DNA from: Planctomycetota bacterium
GTDB taxonomy: Bacteria > Planctomycetota > JAJSAM01 > JAJVHW01
Assembly: GCA_021414065.1 (NCBI GenBank)
Contig: JAIOPE010000103.1
Span: 1 to 64,000 of the forward strand
Reading direction: 5' to 3'
DNA length: 64,000 bases
Part shown: one piece after another, positions 27,823 to 35,559 of the stretch
Layout: every line of letters starts with the position of its first letter
Numbering within the stretch: position 1 is the stretch's first letter
Made by a program: the position numbers and the translations under genes
The notes under the pieces: model-generated
What the model saw: only the letters and a program-made list of their open reading frames with translations
Database searches by the model: none
Told to the model about the DNA's origin: nothing

Positions 27823-30800
27823 CTACTCGCCGCTGCCGCCGCCGCCACCGCCGCCCTGCCAGGGCTGACGGCGCGACTCGGGTTTCTTGACCTTGAACTG
27901 GACGCCGAGCGGGCCGAGTTCCGAGATCACGATGTCGTGCAACTCGCGACAGGGCCGAAGCCCCTTCCCGTCCACTCTGTAGAGCGTACGCACCTTGGGG
28001 ACCGGGCGGAGCGCGAGCATCAGCTTCGCCTTGCCCGGGAAGTCGGCCAGGAGGCGCTTCGCCACGGCGACGGCGCGCGCGTCTTCGCCCTCGGACGCCG
28101 TGATCAGAACGGTGGTCACCAGTTCGTCGTATGCGGCGTCCACGGGCAGGAAGCGCTCGACGCGGAGGTCCGGTTCGTCGCGCGTGAGATCGATCGACGC
28201 CTCCACGAAGCCGATCGCCTCGTCGGCCAGCGCGGCTCCTTCCTTCTCGAACTGGTCGGCGAACATCACGCACGCGACGGACCCTTCGAAGTCCTCCACG
28301 CGGAACCGCGCCATCTTGCGGGTCATGTTCTTCCCGGACTTCGGGTAGAGCGTCTTCAACTGCGTCACCATCCCGCCGAGCCAGACGCGGGCTCCGTTGC
28401 CCTCCTTGGCGAGTGCCGGCGTCGGCGCTGTTGAGAGGGCTCTCAGCGTTCGCTCGTGGCGGGCGAGCGGGTGGCTCGACAGGTAGAAGCCGAGGGACTC
28501 CTTCTCGCCCGCGAGGATCTCCTTGTCGGCCCATCGCGCGGCTTCAGGCAGATCCGAGATGCCGGCTCCGCCGCCGGTGGCTGGCCCGGCCGCAGGGGCG
28601 CCGCCGAAGAGCGACATCTGACCTGCACGCTTGTCTTCGTGCGCCTGCGCCGCCAGGCGGATTGCGCCTTCGATCCCTGCGAAAACCTGGGCCCGGTGGC
28701 CCTTCGGGCCGAGCAGTGAGTCGAGCGCCCCCGACTTGCCGAGGGGTTCGAGCGCAGCTTTGTTGAGCGTCGTTCCTACGGATTCGCACAGGTCGGCGAG
28801 CGTCGCGAACGCGGCGCCGGTCCGCCGCTCGGTCGCGTGGCGCTTCTCGATCGCGCGCCGCGCCGCAACGATCCCATCGGCGATCGCATGACCGAGTCCC
28901 TTGACCGCCGCGAGGCCGAAGCGGATCGCCTTGCGCCGATCGTGATCCTCCACCGTGAAGTCGGACTCGGACCGGTTCACGTCCGGAGCGAGCAGCGGGA
29001 TGTTCATCCGCCTCAGCTCCTCGATGGCTCCGACGATCTTCTCGGTGTTCGCCATGTCGCACGTCATGAGTGCGGCGAGGAACTCCACCGGGTGGTTCGC
29101 CTTCAGCCACGCCGTCTGGTACGTGACCACGGCGTACGCAGTGGTGTGGGACTTGTTGAACGCGTACTCGGCGAACTGCTGCATGACGTCCCAGATCTGG
29201 GTGGCGGTCGCCTCGTCGGCGCCGCTCTTGATCGAGCCGTTCACGAAGTCGCCCTTGTACTTCAGCATCTGTTCGAGGTTCTTCTTGCCCATCGCCTTGC
29301 GGAGGCCGTCGGCCTTGTTCAGCGTGAACCCGCCCAGTTGCTGGGCGACGAGCATGATCTGCTCCTGGTAGACGAACGTGCCGTAGGTGTCCTTGAGCAG
29401 TGGTTCGAGTGCGGGGTGCTGGTAGGTGACGGCCTCCTCGCCGTGCTTGCGCCGCACGAACTGATCCACCATGCCCGACTGGAGCGGTCCGGGGCGGTAG
29501 AGCGCCAGGATCGCAATGAGATCCTCGAACCGGTCGGGCACGAGTTTCGTCAGCAGGTCGCGCATCCCGCCCGACTCGAGCTGGAACACGCCGAGCGCCT
29601 CGCCACGCTGCAGGAGCTTCCACGTCCGGTCGTCGTCGAACGGCAGGTGGTCGAGATCCGGCTTCGCACCGCCGGTCCGCTCGATGAGCTTCACCGCCTT
29701 GTCGAGCACGGTGAGCGTCTTCAGACCGAGGAAGTCCATCTTGAGGAGGCCGACTTCCTCGAGCACGTCCATCGTGTACGCGGTGACGACGTCGTCGCCG
29801 ACCTTCTGCACGGGAACGTGCCGCGAGAGCGGTCCGTCGCCGATCACCACGCCGGCGGCGTGCGTGGACGCGTGGCGGTTGATTCCCTCGAGGCGCAGGG
29901 AGACGTCGAACAGTTCTTTGTACCGGGCGTCGTCGCGGAGCTGCTTCACCTCGGGATCGCCGGCGATTGCCTGCGACAGCGTGTCGTTCGGACCGTTCGG
30001 GATCTTCTTCGCGAGGCCGTCGATCTCGGACAACGGCACGCCGAGCACGCGGCCGACGTCTCGGACCACCGCGCGCGCCGCAAGCGTGCCGAAGGTGACG
30101 ATCTGCGTCACGTTGCTCTGCCCGCCGTACTTCTCCGTGACGTAGCGGATCACCTGCTCGCGGCCGTCTCGGCAGAAGTCGATGTCGATGTCGGGCATCG
30201 AGATGCGTTCGGAGTTGAGGAACCGCTCGAACAGCAGGTCGTACTTCAGCGGGCAGACGTCCGTGATCCGCAGACAGTAGGCCACGATGGAGCCCGCCGC
30301 GCTTCCGCGCCCCGGGCCGACCGGGATGTTGTGTTCCCTCGCATAGCGGATGAAGTCCCACACGATCAGGAAGTACGAGACGAACCCCATCTTGGTGATG
30401 ACGCCCATCTCGTACCGGAGGCGCTCGACGGCACGCGCCGGCAGCGGTTCGCCGTAGCGCTCGGCGAGTCCGCGCTCACACAGCTCTCCGAAGTACTGCT
30501 CCGGCGTCTTGCCGTCCGGGGGTACGAACTGCGGGAGGTGGAACTTGCCGAACTCCATGGCCACGTTGCATCGCGAGGCGATCTGAAGCGTCGAGTCGCA
30601 CGCCTCGTGGAAGTCGGGGAATAGGCGCCACATCTCGTCGGCGCCCTTCAGCCAGAACTCCTCCGACTTGTGCTTCAGCCGGTCTTCGTCGGCGAGCACC
30701 TTCCCCGTGGAGATCGCCATGCGGACCTCCTGGGCGAACGCGTCCTCGCGCGAGATGTAGTGGACGTCGTTGCTGCACACGATGGGCAGGCCGAGGTCGC

Positions 30801-31383
30801 GCGCCATCTTGACCAGGAGCGCGTTGTTCTCCTCCTGTCCGTCGGCGCCGTTCCTCTGGATCTCGACGAAGTAGTCCTCGCCGAACACGTCGCGGTACCA
30901 GGCCGCCGTGTCGTAGGCCTTCTTCTCGTGGCCGGTGCGGAGGTAGTAGCTCGTCTCGCCCTTCAAGCACCCCGAGAGCGCGATCACCCCTTTCGAGTGC
31001 TTCGCGAGCAGTTCGTGGTCCACCCGGGGGTTGTAGTAGTAGCCCTCGGTGTAGGCCTTCGACCCGAGTTCCATCAGGTTGTGCCAGCCCTCGAGGTCTT
31101 TCGCGAGAAGCGTGAGGTGGAACGACGCGACGTTGTGGATCGGGTCCTTCTTGCGGTCGGTCCGCGGGCCCGGCGCCATGTACATCTCGCAGCCGAGGAT
31201 CGGCTTGATGCCGGCCTTCTTCGCCGCCTTGTAGAAGTGGACGGAGCCCGCGAGGCTGCCGTGGTCCGTCAGGGCGATAGACGACATCCCCCGCTGTCCG
31301 CAGGTCTTGACGAGCTCGTCTACGCGGGAGAGGCCGTCGAGGAGGGAGTAGTCGCTGTGGACGTGGAGGTGGCAGAAGTCCAT
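27823..31383 (-). CDS. dnaE: DNA polymerase III alpha subunit
   Basis: This is the replicative DNA polymerase of 1186 residues. An N-terminal PHP domain (HLHVHSDYSLLDG at 5-17, TDHGSLAGS near 40) is followed by the palm with PGRGSAAGS near 360 and the catalytic Asp cluster PDIDIDF near 395-401, then thumb/fingers with YRPGPLQSGM, a tandem helix-hairpin-helix, and an OB domain (VWLGGMVTQLKTLYP, about 1010 onward). It ends in a Gly-rich tail after a Gln/Trp segment. MDFCHLHVHSDYS fits the usual N-terminus. The gene is alone on this strand; a 12-bp tandem repeat lies 76-159 bases upstream of its start. Confidence 0.97.
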   Translation of the reverse strand: MDFCHLHVHSDYSLLDGLSRVDELVKTCGQRGMSSIALTDHGSLAGSVHFYKAAKKAGIKPILGCEMYMAPGPRTDRKKDPIHNVASFHLTLLAKDLEGWHNLMELGSKAYTEGYYYNPRVDHELLAKHSKGVIALSGCLKGETSYYLRTGHEKKAYDTAAWYRDVFGEDYFVEIQRNGADGQEENNALLVKMARDLGLPIVCSNDVHYISREDAFAQEVRMAISTGKVLADEDRLKHKSEEFWLKGADEMWRLFPDFHEACDSTLQIASRCNVAMEFGKFHLPQFVPPDGKTPEQYFGELCERGLAERYGEPLPARAVERLRYEMGVITKMGFVSYFLIVWDFIRYAREHNIPVGPGRGSAAGSIVAYCLRITDVCPLKYDLLFERFLNSERISMPDIDIDFCRDGREQVIRYVTEKYGGQSNVTQIVTFGTLAARAVVRDVGRVLGVPLSEIDGLAKKIPNGPNDTLSQAIAGDPEVKQLRDDARYKELFDVSLRLEGINRHASTHAAGVVIGDGPLSRHVPVQKVGDDVVTAYTMDVLEEVGLLKMDFLGLKTLTVLDKAVKLIERTGGAKPDLDHLPFDDDRTWKLLQRGEALGVFQLESGGMRDLLTKLVPDRFEDLIAILALYRPGPLQSGMVDQFVRRKHGEEAVTYQHPALEPLLKDTYGTFVYQEQIMLVAQQLGGFTLNKADGLRKAMGKKNLEQMLKYKGDFVNGSIKSGADEATATQIWDVMQQFAEYAFNKSHTTAYAVVTYQTAWLKANHPVEFLAALMTCDMANTEKIVGAIEELRRMNIPLLAPDVNRSESDFTVEDHDRRKAIRFGLAAVKGLGHAIADGIVAARRAIEKRHATERRTGAAFATLADLCESVGTTLNKAALEPLGKSGALDSLLGPKGHRAQVFAGIEGAIRLAAQAHEDKRAGQMSLFGGAPAAGPATGGGAGISDLPEAARWADKEILAGEKESLGFYLSSHPLARHERTLRALSTAPTPALAKEGNGARVWLGGMVTQLKTLYPKSGKNMTRKMARFRVEDFEGSVACVMFADQFEKEGAALADEAIGFVEASIDLTRDEPDLRVERFLPVDAAYDELVTTVLITASEGEDARAVAVAKRLLADFPGKAKLMLALRPVPKVRTLYRVDGKGLRPCRELHDIVISELGPLGVQFKVKKPESRRQPWQGGGGGGGSGE

Positions 31384-31674
31384 CGCGCAGATGCTACGCG
31401 CCGCCGGGGACCGTGGCGGGGGCGGCGGAGACGCTCGATCCGGCGGCTGCGCAACATCGGGACAACGTCTGGGACAACCGCTGGGACAACCGCTGGGACA
31501 ACGTCTGGGACAACCGCTGGGACAACGGCTGCGACAACCGCCGCCGCCACGCGGTCGCGGCCGGTCACGCCGCGTCGGCCGACGCCGTGCGGAGACCCAC
31601 GGCGGCCCAGCGGCGGCGCGGTCCTCGCAGGCGTTTCCGTGCCCCGACCGTGCGGGGGTCGTAGAAAAGACGCC
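31384..31674. other. Divergent intergenic region between dnaE and a lipoprotein gene
   Basis: The 291 bases separating two divergent starts hold the seven-unit 12-bp tandem repeat (31459-31542). I did not find a convincing -35/-10 pair for either gene. A GTG-started frame (31413-31664) would give WDNR repeats, but it is most likely a by-product of the repeat. Confidence 0.6.
31459..31542. repeat. 12-bp tandem repeat, 7 units
   Basis: Units are gggacaacgtct, gggacaaccgct (twice), gggacaacgtct, gggacaaccgct, gggacaacggct and gcgacaaccgcc, seven perfectly spaced 12-mers (84 bp). The GGGACAAC half is nearly invariant, while the last four bases vary. It lies in the dnaE upstream region and could be repeated protein-binding sites or a simple slippage product. 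Confidence 0.85.
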
Positions 31675-32610
31675 ATGAAGCGATCCGCACTCCTCCCCGT
31701 CGCGTTCCTCGTCGTGCCGCTCGCGCTCGCCGCGTGCGCCTCCGACGATGGCGGACGGTCTGTTTCGTCGTCGGGCGGGCGTTCGGACGTCGGTTTCGGC
31801 ACGCGTGCCGACGCCCCGGCCGGGGCGCCCACCGTCCAGACGTTCACGCCGGCGACTCAGGCGTTCATGAAAGCCGGGCTGCAGCAGTTCTCACGCGGCG
31901 ACGTGCAGTGGGAGTCCACGCGGCGCGAGTGGATCGCGATGGGCCCCCGCGAGTCGGCGTTCCTCGTGCAGACGATGTGGGGAGCCTGCCTCGCGGCCCA
32001 GGCCCGGAACGCGCCGGACCTGGTGGAGCGCGCCCGTCACGAACTCGCGCTGATCGGTGAGCCGTCGGTTCGACTCATGGCGGACGTGCTCGCGACGGAG
32101 TCCGCCGGGTCTGTGATGGATCCGGCCACCGGCGAGGAGAAACAGATCCGCGTGGACGACCTGCAGAGGCGGGAAGCCGCCGAGGTGCTCGCTCTCATCG
32201 GTGCGCCCGCGGTGGCGGCGACGGTGGACGCCATCGACCGCGCGCAGACCAAGAGCGGCAAGCGATACGCGATCGATGCCGTCGGCAACATGGGAGATCG
32301 CGGCGGCGCAGCGGGCGCCGCAGCGCTCGCCGACCACGCGCGCGATCCGGACGACGTCCTCCGGGTGGCTGCGGTGCACGGCATGCGGAACTACAGCGAT
32401 GGATCCACGCGCACGGCGTTGCTCGCGGCGCTGTCCGACGCTGATGGACTTGTTCGGGAGAAGGCCGCCGAGTCGCTCGCGCTCCGCCGCGACGCTTCGG
32501 CCGCACCGGCCCTGCGCAGCGCTGCGGCCCGCGCTCGAGAGGACGGCCGCCTCGCCGAGGCGAAGCGGTTCGACCGGGCTGCGGATGCGTGCGAGAAACG
32601 CGCCCGCTGA
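31675..32610 (+). CDS. HEAT-like-repeat lipoprotein
   Basis: The product has 311 residues. The signal peptide ends in lipobox LAAC at about residue 20, followed by a Ser/Gly/Asp linker to about 55. From ~60 it is helical with paired-helix repeats: HELALIGEPSVRLMADVLA, REAAEVLALIGAPAVAATV, AIDAVGNMGDRGGAAGAAAL, RVAAVHGMRNYSDGSTRTAL and VREKAAESLALRRDASAAPA. These fit the HEAT/PBS-lyase-like pattern. A periplasmic scaffold role is inferred. It overlaps nothing; the next gene starts 2 bases after its stop. Confidence 0.7.
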   Translation: MKRSALLPVAFLVVPLALAACASDDGGRSVSSSGGRSDVGFGTRADAPAGAPTVQTFTPATQAFMKAGLQQFSRGDVQWESTRREWIAMGPRESAFLVQTMWGACLAAQARNAPDLVERARHELALIGEPSVRLMADVLATESAGSVMDPATGEEKQIRVDDLQRREAAEVLALIGAPAVAATVDAIDRAQTKSGKRYAIDAVGNMGDRGGAAGAAALADHARDPDDVLRVAAVHGMRNYSDGSTRTALLAALSDADGLVREKAAESLALRRDASAAPALRSAAARAREDGRLAEAKRFDRAADACEKRAR

Positions 32611-32612
32611 CC

Positions 32613-33128
32613 ATGGTCATCCCGGAAGACTGGAAGATCGCTCGGCGGGGCGCCGTCTGTTCGTCGTGCGACGCATTGCTCCAGCCCGGACGTGAGTCCG
32701 TGTCTGCGATCTACGCCGACGGCGAGTCGTTCGCGCGCCGCGACTTCTGCGACGCGTGTTTTCAGTCGGCCGACCGGCGGGGGGTTCCTTTCTCGTGGTG
32801 GAGCGCGGTCGTGCCCGAGCCCGAGAAGAAGAAGGCCGTGTTCGACCTGGGCGTGGCGAAGGAGTTCCTGCAACGCCTCCTTCGCGAGGACGACCGAGCG
32901 CGCGACTCGCTCCGCTATCTGCTCACGCTGATGCTGATGCGCAAGCGCGGCGTCGTGCTCGTCGGACAGAACCAGTCGGCCCCGGACGCGAACGGCGTCT
33001 CGTCGGAAGTGATGGTCATTCGCGTGCCGCCGGACGACGAAACGGTGTTCGAGGTGCGCGTCGCGGAACTCGACGAAGCGGAGACCGAGCGCCTGCGCGA
33101 CGAACTGGGAAAGCTCTTCCAGCTCTAG
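32613..33128 (+). CDS. Two-CxxC putative zinc-binding protein
   Basis: This 171-residue soluble protein has two CxxC pairs (CSSC near 16 and CDAC near 48) that probably bind zinc. Then comes an Arg/Leu-rich helical part (AKEFLQRLLREDDRARDSLR, LLTLMLMRKRGVVL) and a C-terminal segment VIRVPPDDETVFEVRVAELD. I do not recognise a named family, although similar small proteins are familiar from planctomycete genomes. The TAG stop is the first three bases of a 58-bp inverted-repeat element. Confidence 0.6.
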   Translation: MVIPEDWKIARRGAVCSSCDALLQPGRESVSAIYADGESFARRDFCDACFQSADRRGVPFSWWSAVVPEPEKKKAVFDLGVAKEFLQRLLREDDRARDSLRYLLTLMLMRKRGVVLVGQNQSAPDANGVSSEVMVIRVPPDDETVFEVRVAELDEAETERLRDELGKLFQL

Positions 33129-33183
33129 CAGCCTGTCGGAGTAGCCGGTTGCAAGGTCGAGGGCGTCAACCGACAGGCTGCTA
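33126..33183. repeat. 58-bp inverted-repeat element abutting a stop codon
   Basis: TAGCAGCCTGTCGG (33126-33139) and CCGACAGGCTGCTA (33170-33183) are perfect 14-base inverted repeats around a 30-base centre. The left TAG serves as the stop codon of the CxxC protein. The right TA is shared with the next element. The arms resemble insertion-sequence ends, though no transposase is present; it could also act as a terminator. Confidence 0.8.
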
Positions 33184-33411
33184 GCCCGGATCATCCACGA
33201 AGCTCCGCGGGAGAACGGCGTGCAACGCAGGAACGGCTTGCGGTGCACGCCGATCCGGCGCTCGTTCGCACGGCGACACACCGTCCTGGACGAGATCCGC
33301 GGAGTCGGCCGCAAGGCGGGACCCGCAGCGTCGGCTTTGTCAAGCCACGCAAGGGTCCCAACGCTGCGGACGACCCGTCCAGGCGCGGAGCCTCGTGCAT
33401 GGTCCGGGTTA
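33182..33411 (-). mobile_element. MITE-like element, copy 2 with terminal inverted repeats
   Basis: The element runs from TAGCCCGGATCATCCACGAA to a right end that, read in reverse complement, begins TAACCCGGACCATGCACGAG. The two ends match at about 24 of 28 bases, so it has terminal inverted repeats bounded by TA on both sides. About 230 bp, no coding potential. It matches 78-298 in inverse orientation. TA-bounded ends suggest movement by an IS630/Tc1-type transposase, but this is inferred. It sits against the 58-bp element and shares its TA. Confidence 0.75.
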
Positions 33412-33608
33412 ACGGCTCGCGGTCTTCGTTCCCGCGCCCCTTTGGGCGAACGAAGTCGGTCGCCTGTCGCTCCGCCGGGCAGCCAGACCCCCGCTATCCG
33501 GACGGCCACGGCCAAGCCCCGAAGCCGCGCGCGGTCGGCAGCGGCGGCGAGAAAATCGCGCAAAAAATCTTCAATTCCGTACCCAGCCTCTTCCCTCGTC
33601 CCCCGGCA

Positions 33609-33643
33609 GTGGGGTAATGTGGGGGGAAGTGGGGCCGAGTGGG
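33609..33643 (+). promoter_or_regulatory. MraZ operator: four GTGGG boxes at 10-bp spacing
   Basis: GTGGG occurs at 33609, 33619, 33629 and 33639, spaced exactly one helical turn. MraZ is known to bind tandem GTGGG-type boxes with 5-base spacers upstream of its own gene to control the dcw operon. The last box ends 64 bases before the mraZ start, so autoregulation of the whole cluster is very likely. Confidence 0.9.
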
Positions 33644-33707
33644 TCCCCCGGCGCCTCGGATGGGGCGTCAGCTCGATCTCGGCCTGGGCGGCGGAAGGAC
33701 GTGCATC

Positions 33708-34187
33708 GTGTTCGTGGGTCGGCACGTGAGGCAGCTCGACGAAAAGGGCCGGCTGGCGATCCCAGCCGAGCACCTCGAGCTTCTCCTCGGCGCCGACCGC
33801 GAGGAAATGTACGTCACCCCGGGCAAACAGGGCTGCATCTGGCTCGTCCCGAAGAGCTACTACCTGGGCGACTTCACGAAGGTCGTCGACAGCTTCGACG
33901 GCCCCGGCGGCCTGCCCGACCAGTTCTTCCACGTCTGCCAGCGGCGCGGCGTGGACAAGGCGGGCCGGATTCTCATCGACCCGGACGCCCGCGAGCTTGC
34001 GGCGATCCCTGCGCCTGACGCGGGCGAGAAGGTCTCGGTCGTGATCTGCGGGAGCGGTCGGTACCTCCAGGTCTGGAACAAGGCGGACTACGACGCCCGC
34101 TTCATCTCGGCGCGCCAGCAGTTCCAGAACCTGCCGGGCGGCGGGAACGCGTTTGGCGGCGGAACCGGCTCCGGAGGGCGCGCATGA
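33708..34187 (+). CDS. mraZ: Transcriptional regulator MraZ
   Basis: MraZ is a DNA-binding regulator of the dcw cluster with two AbrB-like (SpoVT) swapped-hairpin domains. 159 residues from GTG 33708, which gives the usual N-terminus: FVGRHVRQLDEKGRLAIPAE at 2-21, then a second half RRGVDKAGRILIDPDARELA, both carrying the D-x-K/A-G-R signature. GGAAGGA precedes the start. Four MraZ boxes lie just upstream. A Gly-rich tail (GGGNAFGGGTGSGG) extends past the usual end. It overlaps rsmH by 4 bases. Confidence 0.93.
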   Translation: MFVGRHVRQLDEKGRLAIPAEHLELLLGADREEMYVTPGKQGCIWLVPKSYYLGDFTKVVDSFDGPGGLPDQFFHVCQRRGVDKAGRILIDPDARELAAIPAPDAGEKVSVVICGSGRYLQVWNKADYDARFISARQQFQNLPGGGNAFGGGTGSGGRA

Positions 34188-35128
34188 CGAACGCCGCCCC
34201 CGGGCGCGCCGCCGGCGCCCTCCATCGGCCCGTCCTCGTACGCGAGACGATCCAGGCGCTCGCCCCAAGGGCGGGCGCCTGGCTGCTCGACGGGACCGAG
34301 GGTCTCGGCGGGCACTCCGTCGCGTGGCTCGACGCGACGGTCGCGGCCGGCGGCGTCGGACGCGTGGTCGGGATCGACCGCGACGGCGACGCGCTCGCTG
34401 CGGCGCGAGTCCGCCTCGACGCAGCGTTCCCCGGCAGGTCCCACCTGCATCACGGGTCCTACGAGGAGGCGGTGGACGCGGTCGCTGCGGCGGGCGCGCC
34501 GTCGGTGGACGCCGCGCTGCTCGACCTCGGCGCGTCGAGTCTCCAGTTGGACGCGGCCGCGCGCGGCTTCAGCTTCCAGGTCCCCGGGCCGCTCGACATG
34601 AGGATGGACGGCACCGGCGCCGGCGACACGGCAGCCGATCTCGTGAACCACGCATCCGAGACGGAACTCGCGCGCATCTTCACGGACCTCGGCGAGGAGC
34701 CCGCCGCCGTGCGGATCGCCCGGGCCATCGTCGCCGACCGCTCGAAGGCGCCGTTCCGCGACACCCTGCGACTCGCCGAGTCGGTCGCTCGCGCCACGGG
34801 CGGCCGCCACGGCCGGCTGCACCCGGCGACTCGCGTGTTCCAGGCGCTGCGGATTGCGGTGAACGACGAGCTCGGACGCCTGCGCCGCGGTCTGCCGGCG
34901 GTGACGTCCGCGGTGCGCGCGGGCGGCCGCATCGGCGTGATCTCGTTCCACCGGCTCGAGGACCGCGAGGTGAAGCGGTTCTTCGAAGCGGCGCAGTCGT
35001 GCGGCGCATTGCGCGTTCTCGGGGACGTGGCGCCGACGCAGGACGAGGTTCGATCGAACCCGCGTTCGCGCTCCGCGCGCCTCAGGTGGGCGGAGCGGCT
35101 CGACGCGCCTCTGGGAGAAGCAGCATGA
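34184..35128 (+). CDS. rsmH: 16S rRNA (cytosine1402-N4)-methyltransferase
   Basis: RsmH (MraW) methylates N4 of C1402 in 16S rRNA using SAM. 314 residues: HRPVLVRETIQAL at 14-26, the SAM motif LLDGTEGLGGHS near 33-44 (usually DxTxGxGGHS), GIDRDGDAL near 63, ALLDLGASSLQLD near 110, PLDMRMD near 136, an inserted helical domain, then RVFQALRIAVNDEL near 217 and ISFHRLEDREVKRFF near 254. ATGA overlaps link it to mraZ and to the FtsL-like gene. Confidence 0.95.
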   Translation: MTNAAPGRAAGALHRPVLVRETIQALAPRAGAWLLDGTEGLGGHSVAWLDATVAAGGVGRVVGIDRDGDALAAARVRLDAAFPGRSHLHHGSYEEAVDAVAAAGAPSVDAALLDLGASSLQLDAAARGFSFQVPGPLDMRMDGTGAGDTAADLVNHASETELARIFTDLGEEPAAVRIARAIVADRSKAPFRDTLRLAESVARATGGRHGRLHPATRVFQALRIAVNDELGRLRRGLPAVTSAVRAGGRIGVISFHRLEDREVKRFFEAAQSCGALRVLGDVAPTQDEVRSNPRSRSARLRWAERLDAPLGEAA

Positions 35129-35559
35129 CCAAAGACGGACGGGGTCTCGTGCTGGCGATCGCGGCGGCGTTCGCCGCTTCGATGCTCGCGATCGCGGAGC
35201 ACGCGGAGCAGGTCGAGCAGGGCTACCGCCTTGCTGCGGCTCGCTGCGAAGGCGAGGTTCTCACGCGAGAGGCCCAGCGCGCCGAGCGCAAGGTAGCCCT
35301 CATGCGGCTTCCGTTCTCGGTGTCGGGGCGGGCCACGGCCATGAAGCTCGAACTCGAGCACCCGCGCGACCGCCGCACGTTCACCGAGGACCAGGTCGCA
35401 GCGATCCTCGGCCCCGCGAGGGCGTCGGCGGAGCTCTCGAACGCGTCGCTAGACACGTCGCCAAACGCGTCGCCAAACACATCGCTGAACACGCTTCCGA
35501 CCGCCCGCGCGGCCAAGTCGAACGTCGCCCCGAAGGCGGCCGAGGTGATGGCAAAGTGA
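35125..35559 (+). CDS. ftsL: FtsL-like bitopic division protein
   Basis: This 144-residue protein has one membrane helix at about 7-24 (GLVLAIAAAFAASMLAIA), then a charged amphipathic stretch (EQVEQGYRLAAARCEGEVLT) that fits the FtsL coiled coil. It occupies the exact ftsL position between rsmH and ftsI. FtsL is too divergent to prove by eye, so the symbol is positional. The C-terminal ~45 residues are an Asn/Thr/Ser/Pro repeat (SPNASPNTSLNT) built from a 12-bp DNA repeat, which is not typical. It overlaps both neighbours by 4 bases. Confidence 0.65.
   Translation: MTKDGRGLVLAIAAAFAASMLAIAEHAEQVEQGYRLAAARCEGEVLTREAQRAERKVALMRLPFSVSGRATAMKLELEHPRDRRTFTEDQVAAILGPARASAELSNASLDTSPNASPNTSLNTLPTARAAKSNVAPKAAEVMAK

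Larger units (their letters stand above)
33129..33707. other. Non-coding stretch upstream of mraZ
   Basis: The stretch contains the 58-bp inverted-repeat element, the 230-bp repeat copy 2 (33182-33411), about 140 bases with nothing recognisable, an A-rich patch (33550-33580) that may hold the promoter, and the four MraZ boxes (33609-33643). I see no gene. Confidence 0.7.

Noticed and set aside
26991-27890. Open frames crossing the 27-kb repeats
   Set aside because: The translation is low-complexity Arg/Pro/Ser/Ala in several frames, with units separated by frame-changing 133- and 134-bp steps, so coding is unlikely.
31413-31664. 83-residue frame with WDNR repeats
   Set aside because: The 12-bp unit keeps any frame open; the start is a weak GTG and the C-terminus is Arg-rich composition. 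I treat the DNA repeat as the feature.
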